The position numbers were made by a program, and so were the translations under genes. The notes below the pieces were generated by a model. That model did no database searches. It was not told the origin of the DNA and was given only the letters and a program-made list of their open reading frames with translations. From NCBI RefSeq assembly GCF_000718555.1, contig NZ_JOAN01000021.1, forward strand, positions 1 to 64,000: a stretch of DNA of 64,000 nucleotides, in the 5' to 3' direction. The stretch comes from Micromonospora chokoriensis. Its GTDB lineage: Bacteria; Actinomycetota; Actinomycetes; Mycobacteriales; Micromonosporaceae. Positions 56,013 through 64,000 of the stretch are shown piece after piece; positions within the stretch are counted from its first letter, which is position 1; every line of letters starts with the position of its first letter.

Positions 56013-56047
56013 AACGCCCCGACCGGAGATGACCCGGTCGGGGCGTT
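56013..56047 (-). terminator. rpmJ terminator
   Basis: 14-bp stem AACGCCCCGACCGG / CCGGTCGGGGCGTT with a short loop, 28 bp beyond the rpmJ stop on the minus strand. Confidence 0.75.
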
Positions 56048-56075
56048 GGCGACTAGATGTCTGGTATGGGCTGGG

Positions 56076-56198
56076 TTAGCCCTGGCGGCTCTTCCACTGC
56101 GGGTTGGCGCGGTTCACCACGACCACCCGGCCGCGACGGCGGACCACCACCGAACCCGGCTTCTGCTTCAGCGCACGCAACGAGCTACGTACCTTCAT
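56076..56198 (-). CDS. rpmJ: Ribosomal protein bL36, zinc-independent (C−) paralog
   Basis: A 40-residue basic protein beginning [20 protein letters not shown], with [21 protein letters not shown] after it. The cysteines that bind zinc in ordinary bL36 (CxxC…C…H) are absent, making this the YkgO/RpmJ2-type paralog used when zinc is scarce. GGAGG precedes ATG 56198. Monocistronic with its own terminator. I saw no Zur box, but the divergent spacer to the LPMO gene (125 bp) is the place for one. Confidence 0.9.
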   Translation of the reverse strand: MKVRSSLRALKQKPGSVVVRRRGRVVVVNRANPQWKSRQG

Positions 56199-56322
56199 GT
56201 CTGCCTCCTCGGTGCAAGCGGTTCCGAGTATCGAAACGCCGCACCCACCCGCCGGATTCCCGCCCGGTCAGCGTCGAACCTTTGCCGCCTGCGGGCCGTA
56301 CCAGTGGGCGGAGGTCATCCTC

Positions 56323-57243
56323 ATGCCCGTACGTCGGCTCCTCGCCACGGTGCTGGTCGCTGCCGCGACCGTGCCGCTGGCAGCCACCCCCGCCGCCGCC
56401 CACGGCGCCCCGACCGACCCGATCAGTCGCGCTGCGGCCTGCGGACCCGAGGGCCGGTACGCGGCGTCCAGCGCCTGCCGGGCGGCGATCCAGGCCGGCG
56501 CGGCGGTCCGCGAATGGGACAACGTACGCGTCGCCGCGATCAACGGGCGAGACCGGGAACGGATCCCAGACGGTGAGCTGTGCAGCGGCGGGCTGTCCGC
56601 GTACCGGGGGTTGGACCTGCCCCGGACCGACTGGCCGAGCACGGAGCTGACCACCGGCGCGAAGTTCACCTTCCGGTACCGGACCACCATCGAGCACCGG
56701 GGCACCTTCCGGCTCTACGTCAGCACGCCCGACTATGACCCCCGCAAGAAGCTGACCTGGGCGGATCTGGAGTCGCGGCCGTTTCTGACCCTGAAGGACC
56801 CGCCGGTGCGGGCCGGGGCGTACCAGTTGGCGGGTCGGCTCCCGGCGGGCCGCAGCGGCCGACACCTGATCTACACGATCTGGCAGAACTCCAACACCCA
56901 GGACACCTACTACTCCTGCTCGGACGTGGTGTTCCGGGCCGGCACGGACACCGCCACCCCGTCGAAGGTCGCCGCGACGAAGAGCGCGGCGACTGCGCCG
57001 CGTACCGCCGCGAGTGCGCCGGCCACCACCGAGTCGGCGGTGGCGGCGGCGGCCGACCCAGGCGTGCCGGTGGCGGCGGTGACCGACCTCGGCGGCCGGT
57101 GGCCGGTGCTGGCCGGTGCGGCCGCCGTGCTGGTCCTGGCGTTGCTGATCGGTGCCGGACGGCGACGTCGCAGCGCCGCCGCGCCGGTGGGCCGGCAGTG
57201 CGAGGTGCGCAACCACCGGGCCGGGCGGCGTCGGATCTGGTGA
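56323..57243 (+). CDS. AA10 lytic polysaccharide monooxygenase with C-terminal membrane anchor
   Basis: A 306-residue copper enzyme. Signal peptide ends TPAAA-HGAP, leaving the mandatory N-terminal His for the copper brace. AA10 domain about 27–215 with HGAPTDPISRAAACG, the second copper His in TTIEHRGTFRLYVS, and C-terminal NSNTQDTYYSCSDVVF. An Ala/Thr/Pro-rich spacer follows, then a TM helix about 262–283 and basic tail RRRR: the enzyme stays on the cell surface. ATG 56323 has GGAGG about 9 nt upstream. Target is chitin or cellulose; the nearby cellulase favours, but does not prove, cellulose. Confidence 0.88.
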   Translation: MPVRRLLATVLVAAATVPLAATPAAAHGAPTDPISRAAACGPEGRYAASSACRAAIQAGAAVREWDNVRVAAINGRDRERIPDGELCSGGLSAYRGLDLPRTDWPSTELTTGAKFTFRYRTTIEHRGTFRLYVSTPDYDPRKKLTWADLESRPFLTLKDPPVRAGAYQLAGRLPAGRSGRHLIYTIWQNSNTQDTYYSCSDVVFRAGTDTATPSKVAATKSAATAPRTAASAPATTESAVAAAADPGVPVAAVTDLGGRWPVLAGAAAVLVLALLIGAGRRRRSAAAPVGRQCEVRNHRAGRRRIW

Positions 57244-57270
57244 CCCGACCCGCCCGGGGCCCGGCGGCGT

Positions 57271-58266
57271 TCAGCCCAGGAGTCGCTCGATCTCGGCCAA
57301 CTCGTCGGCGCTGAAGTCGAGGTTGTCCAGCGCGGCGATGTTCGTCTCCAACTGCGCGACGCTGCTCGCCCCGATGATCAGGCTGGTCATCCGCGGGTCA
57401 CGCAGCGCCCAGGCCAGCGCGAGCTGAGCGAGGGACTGGCCGCGCCGCTCGGCGACCGCGCCGAGCCCGCGGATGGTGGCCATCTTCTCCTCGCTGAGGT
57501 CGCTCTCGTTGAGGAAGACGCTGGTGCGGACCCGCGAGTCGGCCGGGATGCCACCCAGGTAACGGTCGGTCAGCAGGCCCTGGGCCAACGGGCTGTACGC
57601 GATGCAGCCCGCGCCGACCTGCTCCAGCGTGTCGAGCAGGCCGTCGGACTCGGTCCAGCGGTTGAGCATCGAGTACGACGGCTGGTTGATCAGCAGCGGC
57701 GTACCCAGCTCGCGCAGGATCGCGGCGGCCCTCGCGGTCTGCTCCGAGTTGTAGTTCGAGATGCCGACGTAGAGCGCCTTGCCGGAGCGGACGATGGCGT
57801 CGAGCGCCCCCATCGTCTCCTCCAACGGGGTGTCCGGGTCGAACCGGTGCGAGTAGAAGATGTCGACGTAATCCAGCCCCATCCGGCCCAGCGACTGGTC
57901 CAGCGACGAGATCAGGTTCTTGCGCGAGCCCCACTCGCCGTACGGGCCGGGCCACATCAGGTACCCGGCCTTGCTGGAGATGACCAGCTCGTCCCGGTAC
58001 GGCTTAAGGTCGGTGGCGAGCATCCGGCCGAAGTTCTCCTCCGCCGAGCCGGGCGGCGGGCCGTAGTTGTTGGCCAGGTCGAAGTGGGTGACACCCAGGT
58101 CGAAGGCGCGTCGCACGATGTCGCGCTGCCGTTCGAACGGGCGGTCCGGGCCGAAGTTGTGCCACAGCCCGAGCGAGACGGCGGGCAGCCGCAAACCACT
58201 GCGCCCGCTGCGCCGGTAGGTCATGGTGTCGTAGCGGTCATCCGAGGCGAGATAGGTCACGATCAT
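57271..58266 (-). CDS. Aldo/keto reductase (YghZ/GpR-like)
   Basis: A 331-residue NADPH-dependent reductase. YghZ-type start (MIVTYLASDDRYDTMTYRR), catalytic Tyr/Asp in THFDLANNYGPPPGSAEENFG, catalytic Lys in VISSKAGYLMWPGPYG, and cofactor tail SLIIGASSVAQLETNIAAL. The family reduces L-glyceraldehyde-3-phosphate and methylglyoxal. ATG 58266 matches the family N-terminus. Divergent from the hemerythrin gene by about 100 bp. Confidence 0.88.
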   Translation of the reverse strand: MIVTYLASDDRYDTMTYRRSGRSGLRLPAVSLGLWHNFGPDRPFERQRDIVRRAFDLGVTHFDLANNYGPPPGSAEENFGRMLATDLKPYRDELVISSKAGYLMWPGPYGEWGSRKNLISSLDQSLGRMGLDYVDIFYSHRFDPDTPLEETMGALDAIVRSGKALYVGISNYNSEQTARAAAILRELGTPLLINQPSYSMLNRWTESDGLLDTLEQVGAGCIAYSPLAQGLLTDRYLGGIPADSRVRTSVFLNESDLSEEKMATIRGLGAVAERRGQSLAQLALAWALRDPRMTSLIIGASSVAQLETNIAALDNLDFSADELAEIERLLG

Positions 58267-58366
58267 GAGCCTAGCCCCGGCCGGCGGTGCCGAGGATCGG
58301 GCGTGAAAACCAGGACATCGGGGTAGTTTCGACACCAAGCGTCACGTTCGCCACGCCGACCGGAGA

Positions 58367-58873
58367 GTGAGCACTGTGGACGACATCACCGCACTGATCC
58401 TGGACGACCACGCCGCCTTCCGGCGCGGCTTCGCCCGCCTCGACGACGCCCGCGACGAGCAGGAACTCCTCGCCATCTGGGACGCCCTGGCCCTGCACCT
58501 GGACATCCACGCCGAGGCCGAGGAAGCGATCCTCTACCCGCACCTGGTCAAGCACGGCGACGACGGCGAGGACGAGACCGCCGACGCGATCGGCGACCAC
58601 AACAAGATCCGCGATGCGATCGCCGAGGCGAAGCTGCACCCGGTCGGCTCGACGCAGTGGTGGGAGGCGGTCGGCACGGCCCGCCGGGAGAACAGTGAGC
58701 ACCTGGCCGAGGAGGAGGACGAGGCGCTGCCCGACTTCCGCCGGCACGCCAGCACCGAACTCCGCGCCGAGCTGGGCCAACGCTGGCTGACCTTCTACGG
58801 CGAGCACAAGTTCGGCCGCAACCTCCCGTTCCGCGACAAGGACCCGCAGCAGTACGTCGCCGACCACCGCTGA
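58367..58873 (+). CDS. Hemerythrin HHE-domain protein
   Basis: A 168-residue four-helix di-iron protein. Ligand pattern seen: H in LDDHAAFRRGF, LHLDIHAEAEEAILYPHL, IGDHNKIRD, and SEHLAEEEDEALPDF. Such proteins sense or bind O2, NO or iron. GTG 58367. A C-terminal extension of about 30 residues has no known motif. It lies 54 bp upstream of a MoxR-type gene but has its own start region. Confidence 0.85.
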   Translation: MSTVDDITALILDDHAAFRRGFARLDDARDEQELLAIWDALALHLDIHAEAEEAILYPHLVKHGDDGEDETADAIGDHNKIRDAIAEAKLHPVGSTQWWEAVGTARRENSEHLAEEEDEALPDFRRHASTELRAELGQRWLTFYGEHKFGRNLPFRDKDPQQYVADHR

Positions 58874-58926
58874 GAAGCCCGTCGATGCTCGGGGCACCCC
58901 TGCGAAGGTGAGCTAGCGTGGGTCGG

Positions 58927-60378
58927 GTGACTGCGCCTACCCCGGTAATCCCGGTTCCACCGGCCGACCTGCCCGGCACGCTCGGCGCGCTACGGGCGGC
59001 CGGTCACCAGTACCGCACCGTCAAGCAGGAACTCCGCGACAACCTCCTCGCCCGGATGCGCTCCGGCGAGACCCGTTTCCCCGGCATCGTCGGCTACGAC
59101 GACACCGTGCTGCCCGAGGTCGAGCGGGCACTGCTCGCCGGGCACGACATGGTGCTGCTCGGCGAGCGCGGCCAGGGCAAGACCCGGCTGATCCGCTCGC
59201 TTGGCGCGTTGCTCGACGAGTGGACCCCCGTCCTGCCCGGCTCGGTGCTCAACGAGCACCCGCTGCACCCGCTCACCCCGGCGTCCCGCGCCGAGGTCGC
59301 CGAGGCCGGCGACGACCTGCCGATCGGCTGGCTGCACCGGTCGATGCGGTACGGCGAGAAGTTGGCCACCCCGGACACCAGCGTCGGCGACCTGATCGGT
59401 GACGTCGACCCGATCCGGATCGCCCAGGGTCGTACCCTCGGTGACCCGGAGACCATCCACTTCGGGTTGGTGCCGCGCACCAACCGGGGCATCTTCGCCG
59501 TCAACGAGCTGCCCGACCTTGCCGAACGCATCCAGGTGGCGCTGCTCAACGTGCTGGAGGAGCGGGACATCCAGGTGCGCGGCTACCAGCTGCGCCTGCC
59601 ACTGGACCTGCTCCTGGTGGCCAGCGCCAACCCGGAGGACTACACCAACCGGGGCCGGATCATCACCCCTCTCAAGGACCGGTTCGGCGCGGAGATCCGC
59701 ACCCACTACCCGGTCGACCTGGAGCTGGAGCTGGCGCTGATCCGCCAGGAGGCCGACCTGGTCGCCGAGGTGCCGGAGCACGTGCTGGAGGTGCTGGCCC
59801 GCTTCGCCCGCGCCGTGCGGGAGTCGCCGTCGGTGGACCCGCGCTCGGGTGTCTCCGCCCGCTTCGCCATCGCCGCCGCCGAGACGGTCGCCGGTGCCGC
59901 GCTGCGTCGCGCCGGCCTGCTCGCCGCCACCGACACCCCGGGGGTACGCCCCGAGGCCGCGGTCGCCCGCGTCGGCGACGCGGTGTCGGTGACCAGCACG
60001 TTGCGCGGCAAGGTCGAGTTCGAGAGCGGTGAGGAGGGTCGGGAGACCGAGATCCTCGCCCACCTGCTGCGTACCGCGACCGCCGAGACGTTCCGGGCTC
60101 ACCTCGCCGGGCTGGACCTGTCCGGGTTCACCGCCCTGGTCGAGGATGGCGCGGCGATCGAGACCGGCGAGCTGGTCAGCGCCGCCGAGCTGCTCCGCCA
60201 GGTCGGCACCGTGCCCGGGTTGGCGAAGGTCCTCGACCGGCTCGACCTGGGCGACGCGCCGACGTCGGAGGAGGCCGCCGCGGCCGTCGAGTTCGTGCTG
60301 GAAGGGCTGCACCTGACCCGCCGGCTCGGCAAGGACGTCACCGACTCGGGGCGCACCGTCTACGGCGGCCGGGGCTGA
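58927..60378 (+). CDS. MoxR/magnesium-chelatase-type AAA+ ATPase
   Basis: A 483-residue AAA+ ATPase. Walker A-like loop VLLGERGQGKTRLIRSL, Walker B/sensor region IFAVNELPDLAERIQVALLNVLEERDIQVRG, sensor 1 LLVASANPEDY, and Arg finger ITPLKDRFGAEIRTHYP. Long C-terminal helical domain. TAGCGT at 58914–58919 lies 7 nt before GTG 58927 without a ribosome site, so a leaderless transcript is likely; GTG 58918 is the alternative. It forms an operon with the VWA gene, the classic MoxR–VWA chaperone or metal-insertion pair. Confidence 0.85.
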   Translation: MTAPTPVIPVPPADLPGTLGALRAAGHQYRTVKQELRDNLLARMRSGETRFPGIVGYDDTVLPEVERALLAGHDMVLLGERGQGKTRLIRSLGALLDEWTPVLPGSVLNEHPLHPLTPASRAEVAEAGDDLPIGWLHRSMRYGEKLATPDTSVGDLIGDVDPIRIAQGRTLGDPETIHFGLVPRTNRGIFAVNELPDLAERIQVALLNVLEERDIQVRGYQLRLPLDLLLVASANPEDYTNRGRIITPLKDRFGAEIRTHYPVDLELELALIRQEADLVAEVPEHVLEVLARFARAVRESPSVDPRSGVSARFAIAAAETVAGAALRRAGLLAATDTPGVRPEAAVARVGDAVSVTSTLRGKVEFESGEEGRETEILAHLLRTATAETFRAHLAGLDLSGFTALVEDGAAIETGELVSAAELLRQVGTVPGLAKVLDRLDLGDAPTSEEAAAAVEFVLEGLHLTRRLGKDVTDSGRTVYGGRG

Positions 60379-60380
60379 TC

Positions 60381-62333
60381 GTGGCCGGCAACCGGTTCCG
60401 GTACGGGCAGTGGAATGGCGGGCCCGACCCGCTCGCACCCCCGTACGACGTGCGTGAGGCGGTGGACGCGGTCGGCGCCGAGGTGCTGGCCGGCGGCAGC
60501 CTGCGGCAGGCGCTGCGCGACCTGCTGCGCCGTGGCCCGCAGGGGCGGGGTGGCCTGGACGACCTGGCCGCTCGGGCTCGGCGGTTGCGCCGGGAGGCGC
60601 TGCGCCGGGGTGACCTGGACGGCGCGGTGACCAGGGCGCAGGCCCTGCTCGACCAGGCCCTCGCCGCCGAGCGGGACGAGCTGCGGGGTCGCGACGACGA
60701 CGACGCGCGGTTCGCCGAGTCGGTGCTGGACAATCTGCCCCGTTCGACCGCGCGGGCGGTGCAGGAGCTGTCCGGCTACCAGTGGGCCAGCGACGACGCC
60801 CGCCGCTCGTACCAGCAGATCCTCGACCAACTCCGCGACGACGTGCTCGGTCAGCGCTTCGCCGGGCTGCGCGACGCGGTGCGAGCCTCCGCCGACCCGG
60901 CCGCTCAGCGGCGGCTCGCCGAGATGATGGGCGACCTCAACGACCTGCTGGCCCGGCATGGTCGCGCGGAGGACACCACCGACGCGTTCGCCGAGTTCAT
61001 GCGCCGACACGGCGATTTCTTCCCGGAGCAGCCGAAGAGCGTCGACGAGTTGATCGACGTGCTGGCCCGCCGTGCGGCGGCCGGTGAGCGGCTGATGAAC
61101 TCGCTCTCCGAGCGGCAGCGCGCCGAGCTGGCCGGCCTCATGCAGCAGTCGCTCGGCGACCGTCTCGCGGGGGAGCTGTCCGCGCTCGACGCGAACCTGC
61201 GGGCGCTGCGACCCGACCTGCGCTGGGGGCGGGGCGAGCGGGTCCGCGGCGAACAACCGCTTGACTACGCCGATGCTGCCGGCGCGCTGGGTGAGATCGG
61301 CGAGCTGGACGACCTGCTGGACCAGCTCGACCAGGAACACCCCGGGGCGACCCTCGACGACGTGGACGTCGACGCGGTGGCCCGCACGCTGGGCCGGGAC
61401 GCGGCCGACGACGTTCGCCGACTGCGCGATCTGGAGCGGGAGCTGCGCCGCCAGGGTTGGGTGAGCCGGGACGCGGAAGGGCTCACGCTGAGCCCGAAGG
61501 CGCTGCGCCGGCTCGGCGGGACCGCGCTGCGGCGGGTCTTCGCCGAGCTGACCGCTGGGCCGCGCGGCCAGCACGACCTGCGCTCAGCCGGCGCGGCGGG
61601 CGAGGTCAGCGGCGCGTCCAGACCCTGGGAGTACGGCGACGAGCAGCCGTTGGACGTGGTCCGGACACTCACTCGGGCGGTCAGTCGGGCCGGGCCGACG
61701 GTTCCGGTGCAGCTTGCGGTGGACGACTTCGAGGTGGTGGAGACCGAGAAGCGGGCCTCGGCCGCGGTGGTGCTCTGCGTCGACCTGTCGTACTCGATGA
61801 TCTCTCAGGGTCGTTGGGGGCCGATGAAGCAGACGGCGCTGGCGCTGGCACACCTGATGGAGACGCGCTTCCCGCAGGACGCCTTGCAGATCGTGGGTTT
61901 CGGCCGGGAGGCGATGACGCTCACCCAGTTGGAGTTGGCGGCCGTGGAGCCGGACGGAGAGCAGGGCACCAACCTCCAGCACGCGCTGCGGTTGGCGGGC
62001 CGGCACCTGCGCCGGCACCCGGACGCCGAGCCGATCGTGCTTGTGGTCACCGACGGCGAGCCGACCGCCCACCTGGACCCGGACGACGGGGAGGCGCTGT
62101 TCCACTGGCCGCCGCTGCCGGAGACGATCGAGGCGACGGTCCGTGAGGTGGACCGGCTCAGCCGCTACGGCGCCACGCTCAACCTGTTCATGCTCGGCGA
62201 CGACCCGGGCCTGCGGCGCTTCGTCGACGCGGTGGCCCGCCGCAGCCGGGGCCGGATGTTCACCCCCGACACCGACGACCTGGGCGAGTACGTGGTCAGC
62301 GACTACCTCCGCTCCCGCCAATCCCGCCGCTAA
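60381..62333 (+). CDS. VWA-domain protein paired with the MoxR ATPase
   Basis: A 650-residue soluble protein. N-terminal two thirds are Arg/Glu/Leu-rich helices (about 1–440) with many charged pairs. A C-terminal von Willebrand A domain (about 460–640) has MIDAS motif DLSYS in VVLCVDLSYSMISQGRWG, and later IVLVVTDGEPTAHLDPDD. The GTG start is 3 bp after the MoxR stop, so translation is coupled. MoxR–VWA pairs remodel protein complexes or insert cofactors; the client is not identifiable. No TM segment. Confidence 0.85.
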   Translation: MAGNRFRYGQWNGGPDPLAPPYDVREAVDAVGAEVLAGGSLRQALRDLLRRGPQGRGGLDDLAARARRLRREALRRGDLDGAVTRAQALLDQALAAERDELRGRDDDDARFAESVLDNLPRSTARAVQELSGYQWASDDARRSYQQILDQLRDDVLGQRFAGLRDAVRASADPAAQRRLAEMMGDLNDLLARHGRAEDTTDAFAEFMRRHGDFFPEQPKSVDELIDVLARRAAAGERLMNSLSERQRAELAGLMQQSLGDRLAGELSALDANLRALRPDLRWGRGERVRGEQPLDYADAAGALGEIGELDDLLDQLDQEHPGATLDDVDVDAVARTLGRDAADDVRRLRDLERELRRQGWVSRDAEGLTLSPKALRRLGGTALRRVFAELTAGPRGQHDLRSAGAAGEVSGASRPWEYGDEQPLDVVRTLTRAVSRAGPTVPVQLAVDDFEVVETEKRASAAVVLCVDLSYSMISQGRWGPMKQTALALAHLMETRFPQDALQIVGFGREAMTLTQLELAAVEPDGEQGTNLQHALRLAGRHLRRHPDAEPIVLVVTDGEPTAHLDPDDGEALFHWPPLPETIEATVREVDRLSRYGATLNLFMLGDDPGLRRFVDAVARRSRGRMFTPDTDDLGEYVVSDYLRSRQSRR

Positions 62334-62361
62334 CGTCCCGTCGGGCGGGTTGACTGGGGGG

Positions 62362-62829
62362 ATGGAGAGCGGGGGATTGCTGCGGGAGGCTTACGGTGCC
62401 CTGTTCGCGGAGGTCGACGCTGGTGGGTTCGGTCCGGCTCCGCAGGGGCAGCTCACCGCCGAGCAGATCGTCGCGCACCTGGTGGCCAACGACGAGTTGA
62501 TGATCCAGGCCACCGAGGCGTTGCTGGCCGGGTCGCCGTTCGCGTACTACGAGTTGGAAGAGGACATCCACCGTCCGCAGCTCGACGCGCTCGCCGCGGA
62601 GCAGGGCGGTCTTCGTGGCCTGACCGCGCTGCTGCACGACACCAGCGACCGGCTGTGCGGGCTGGTCGACCAGCTCGGCCTGGCGGCGGAGGCCCCGGTC
62701 GAGACGCACCTGCGCGAGGGTTTCGACCTCATCGTCGACGAGCCGCTGCCCTGGTCCCGCACCCTCGACCTGCACGCCCGGGTGCACCTGCCCAAGCACC
62801 AGGCCCAACTGCACGGCCTCCGGTCCTGA
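62362..62829 (+). CDS. DinB-like four-helix protein, hypothetical
   Basis: A 155-residue protein with DinB/maleylpyruvate isomerase-fold features: QIVAHLVANDELMIQATEALL in helix 2 and a C-terminal VHLPKHQAQLHGL motif supplying two His of a typical three-His metal site (H49 region plus the C-terminal pair). ATG 62362 with GGGGGG upstream. Follows the VWA gene by 28 bp and may be cotranscribed. Function unknown; DinB-like enzymes include thiol-dependent S-transferases. Confidence 0.65.
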   Translation: MESGGLLREAYGALFAEVDAGGFGPAPQGQLTAEQIVAHLVANDELMIQATEALLAGSPFAYYELEEDIHRPQLDALAAEQGGLRGLTALLHDTSDRLCGLVDQLGLAAEAPVETHLREGFDLIVDEPLPWSRTLDLHARVHLPKHQAQLHGLRS

Positions 62830-62872
62830 GCGACACCGATCGGCCGGTCGGCGCCGCAGGTCTTGCCCAATC

Positions 62873-62920
62873 GAGCGTGATGTCTGTGAGTCATCACGAT
62901 GACCCACAGACATCACGCTC
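62873..62920. terminator. Bidirectional hairpin between the DinB-like and GlxA-like genes
   Basis: Perfect 16-bp arms GAGCGTGATGTCTGTG (62873–62888) and its complement (62905–62920), with a further inner stem GTCAT/ATGAC around CACG; total stem about 21 bp with one mismatch. It may also belong to a repeat family. Confidence 0.75.
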
Positions 62921-62923
62921 GCA

Positions 62924-64000
62924 CTAGTGCTGCCCACCCCGCCCCAAGCCCTCCGCCGATCTTGCATTTTCTGTCCCGACAGAAGTGGCATAAGAGGGCA
63001 AGTCGGCAACAGTAAGTGCAAGATCGCGGGGCGGGGCGGCTGGGCGGGGGTGGAAGGTGCGGCGGTAGGTGGACGGGGCTACGCCGATGCGTTGGTGGAG
63101 TTGCTGGCGCAGGGCGGCGGTGGTGCCGAAACCACTGCGGTGGGCGATCTGGTCGACGGTGAGGTCGGTCGTCTCCAGCAGCAGCCTCGCGTGGTCGGTG
63201 CGCTGTTGCAGGAGCCACTGGGCCGGGCTCAGGCCGGTCTCCGACCGGAAGCGCCGGGTGAAGGTGCGCACGCTCATCCGGGCCTGCTCGGCCAGGTCGC
63301 GCAGCGCGATCGGCTCGTGCAGCCGCTGCCGTGCCCACTCCCGAGCGCCCGCGGTGCTGGTGTCGGTGGCCTTCGGCACCGGCTGCTCGATGTACTGCGC
63401 CTGGCCGCCGTCGCGCCACGGCGGCATCACGCAGCGGCGGGCCGCCCGGTTGGCCACCTCGCTGCCGTGGTCGAGACGGATGACGTGTAGGCAGAGATCG
63501 ATGCCGGCGGCGACTCCGGCCGAGGTGAGCACCCGGTCGTCGGCGATGAAGAGCACACCCGGGTCGAGGTCCACCCGGGCGTGCAGGTGACGGAACCGCT
63601 CGGCGTACGCCCAGTGGGTGGTTGCCCGCCGCCCGTCGAGCAGCCCGGCGGCGGCCAGCACGAACGCGCCGGTGCAGATCGACATGATCCGGGCGCCCCG
63701 CTCGTACGCCGCGCGCAGCGCCTCGGTCACCTCCGGCTCGGCGGTGCCCGAGGTCAACGCAGTGCCGTCGTGGATGCCCGGCACGATCACCGTGTCGGCG
63801 GTGTCGAGCAGCTCCAGACCGTGGTCGGGGAGCACCTGGAAGCCGGCGGTGCTGCGGACTGGCTGCCCGCCCGGGGTGCACACCCGGACGTCGTAGAAGG
63901 GTGTGCCGTCGGCGGCCCGGGCGGTGCTGAAGACCTGGGACGGGGTGCCGAGGTCCAGGCCGACCACCTGGTGCAGGGCGAGTACGGCGATCCGGTGCGG
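62924..64000 (-). CDS. GlxA-type regulator (DJ-1/PfpI plus AraC HTH), 5' end beyond the window
   Basis: At least 358 residues; the frame stays open through 64000 and reads HRIAVLALHQVVGLDLGTPSQVF, the normal start region of the family, so only a few N-terminal residues are missing. DJ-1/PfpI-like domain to about residue 180, with a nucleophile-elbow Cys in SICTGAFVLAAAGLLDGR. AraC DNA-binding domain about 215–315 (DLAEQARMSVRTFTRRFRSETGLSPAQWLLQQR…IAHRSGFGTTAALRQQLHQR). The last about 35 residues are unlike the family and are translated from a palindromic repeat. Inducer unknown. Confidence 0.88.
   Translation of the reverse strand, partial: PHRIAVLALHQVVGLDLGTPSQVFSTARAADGTPFYDVRVCTPGGQPVRSTAGFQVLPDHGLELLDTADTVIVPGIHDGTALTSGTAEPEVTEALRAAYERGARIMSICTGAFVLAAAGLLDGRRATTHWAYAERFRHLHARVDLDPGVLFIADDRVLTSAGVAAGIDLCLHVIRLDHGSEVANRAARRCVMPPWRDGGQAQYIEQPVPKATDTSTAGAREWARQRLHEPIALRDLAEQARMSVRTFTRRFRSETGLSPAQWLLQQRTDHARLLLETTDLTVDQIAHRSGFGTTAALRQQLHQRIGVAPSTYRRTFHPRPAAPPRDLALTVADLPSYATSVGTENARSAEGLGRGGQH
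62957..63026. repeat. Palindromic repeat inside the 3' end of the glxA-like gene
   Basis: CGATCTTGCATTTTCTG (62957–62973) and the inverted CAGTAAGTGCAAGATCG (63010–63026) pair at 15 of 17 positions. Different sequence family from the 15.3/40.2-kb element. It encodes part of the GlxA-like C-terminus. Confidence 0.65.

Noticed and set aside
55965..56576. Plus-strand open frame covering the rpmJ region.
   Set aside because: It reads through the rpmJ terminator hairpin and is antisense to the clear 40-codon bL36 gene with a good ribosome site.

Overview
The window is about 70% or more GC, uses many GTG starts, and carries gene neighbourhoods typical of Actinobacteria. The genes manB–trm112–SIS–manA–sahH–mtrAB–lpqB–comF–hpf–secA follow the order of Mycobacterium tuberculosis Rv3257c–Rv3240c. 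The genes prfB–ftsE–ftsX–smpB–ssrA are also present. Gene content (WXG100-type polymorphic toxin with a YbaB-like partner, modular GH5 cellulase, LPMO) and the palindromic intergenic repeats suggest Micromonosporaceae, most likely Micromonospora or a close relative. This assignment is inferred from family knowledge, not from a search.

Layout. 0.2–4.5 kb: an OmpR-type two-component pair, a PLP dehydratase with a VanX-type dipeptidase, and an exported protein with two degenerate double-psi beta-barrel repeats. 4.5–7.3 kb (minus strand): gabT plus an aminobutyraldehyde-type dehydrogenase, that is, GABA/putrescine catabolism. 7.4–15.3 kb: an accessory polymorphic-toxin locus. It holds a divergent SUKH-3/deaminase-like protein, then a YbaB-like protein, a small WXG100-like protein, a 1460-residue toxin with a papain-like (Tox-PL) domain and a RelA/SpoT-like C-terminus, an overlapping candidate immunity gene, a TPR protein and a small membrane protein.

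15.3–42.4 kb: mostly housekeeping. It contains endonuclease V, a surface protein, mannose-phosphate metabolism, SAH hydrolase, the EfeUOB iron-uptake operon behind an iron-box, MtrAB–LpqB, ComF, HPF, two double-GNAT proteins and SecA. An Rv3235-like gene and a small excisionase-type regulator follow, flanked by 10-bp direct repeats. 42.6–53.5 kb: pruA, PadR, prfB–ftsEX–smpB–tmRNA, two hypothetical envelope proteins, a benzoylformate decarboxylase-like enzyme, a leaderless small ORF, YqgE and tRNA-Ala. 53.5–64 kb: GH5 cellulase with a LacI-type operator inside its promoter, zinc-free bL36, membrane-anchored LPMO, aldo/keto reductase, hemerythrin, a MoxR ATPase–VWA pair, a DinB-like protein, and a GlxA-type regulator cut by the window end.

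How the parts cooperate. ManB, the SIS isomerase-like protein and ManA interconvert the hexose phosphates that supply GDP-mannose. EfeU, EfeO and EfeB form one ferrous/ferric uptake unit. MtrA, MtrB and LpqB form one envelope-sensing unit. SmpB and tmRNA are the trans-translation pair. The cellulase and LPMO are complementary polysaccharide-degrading activities. The least ordinary region is the toxin locus: the toxin appears to carry two different enzyme folds, and the overlapping downstream protein shares a C-terminal module with the toxin itself. Several genes look leaderless, and three families of palindromic repeats occur, two of which have contributed residues to protein ends.
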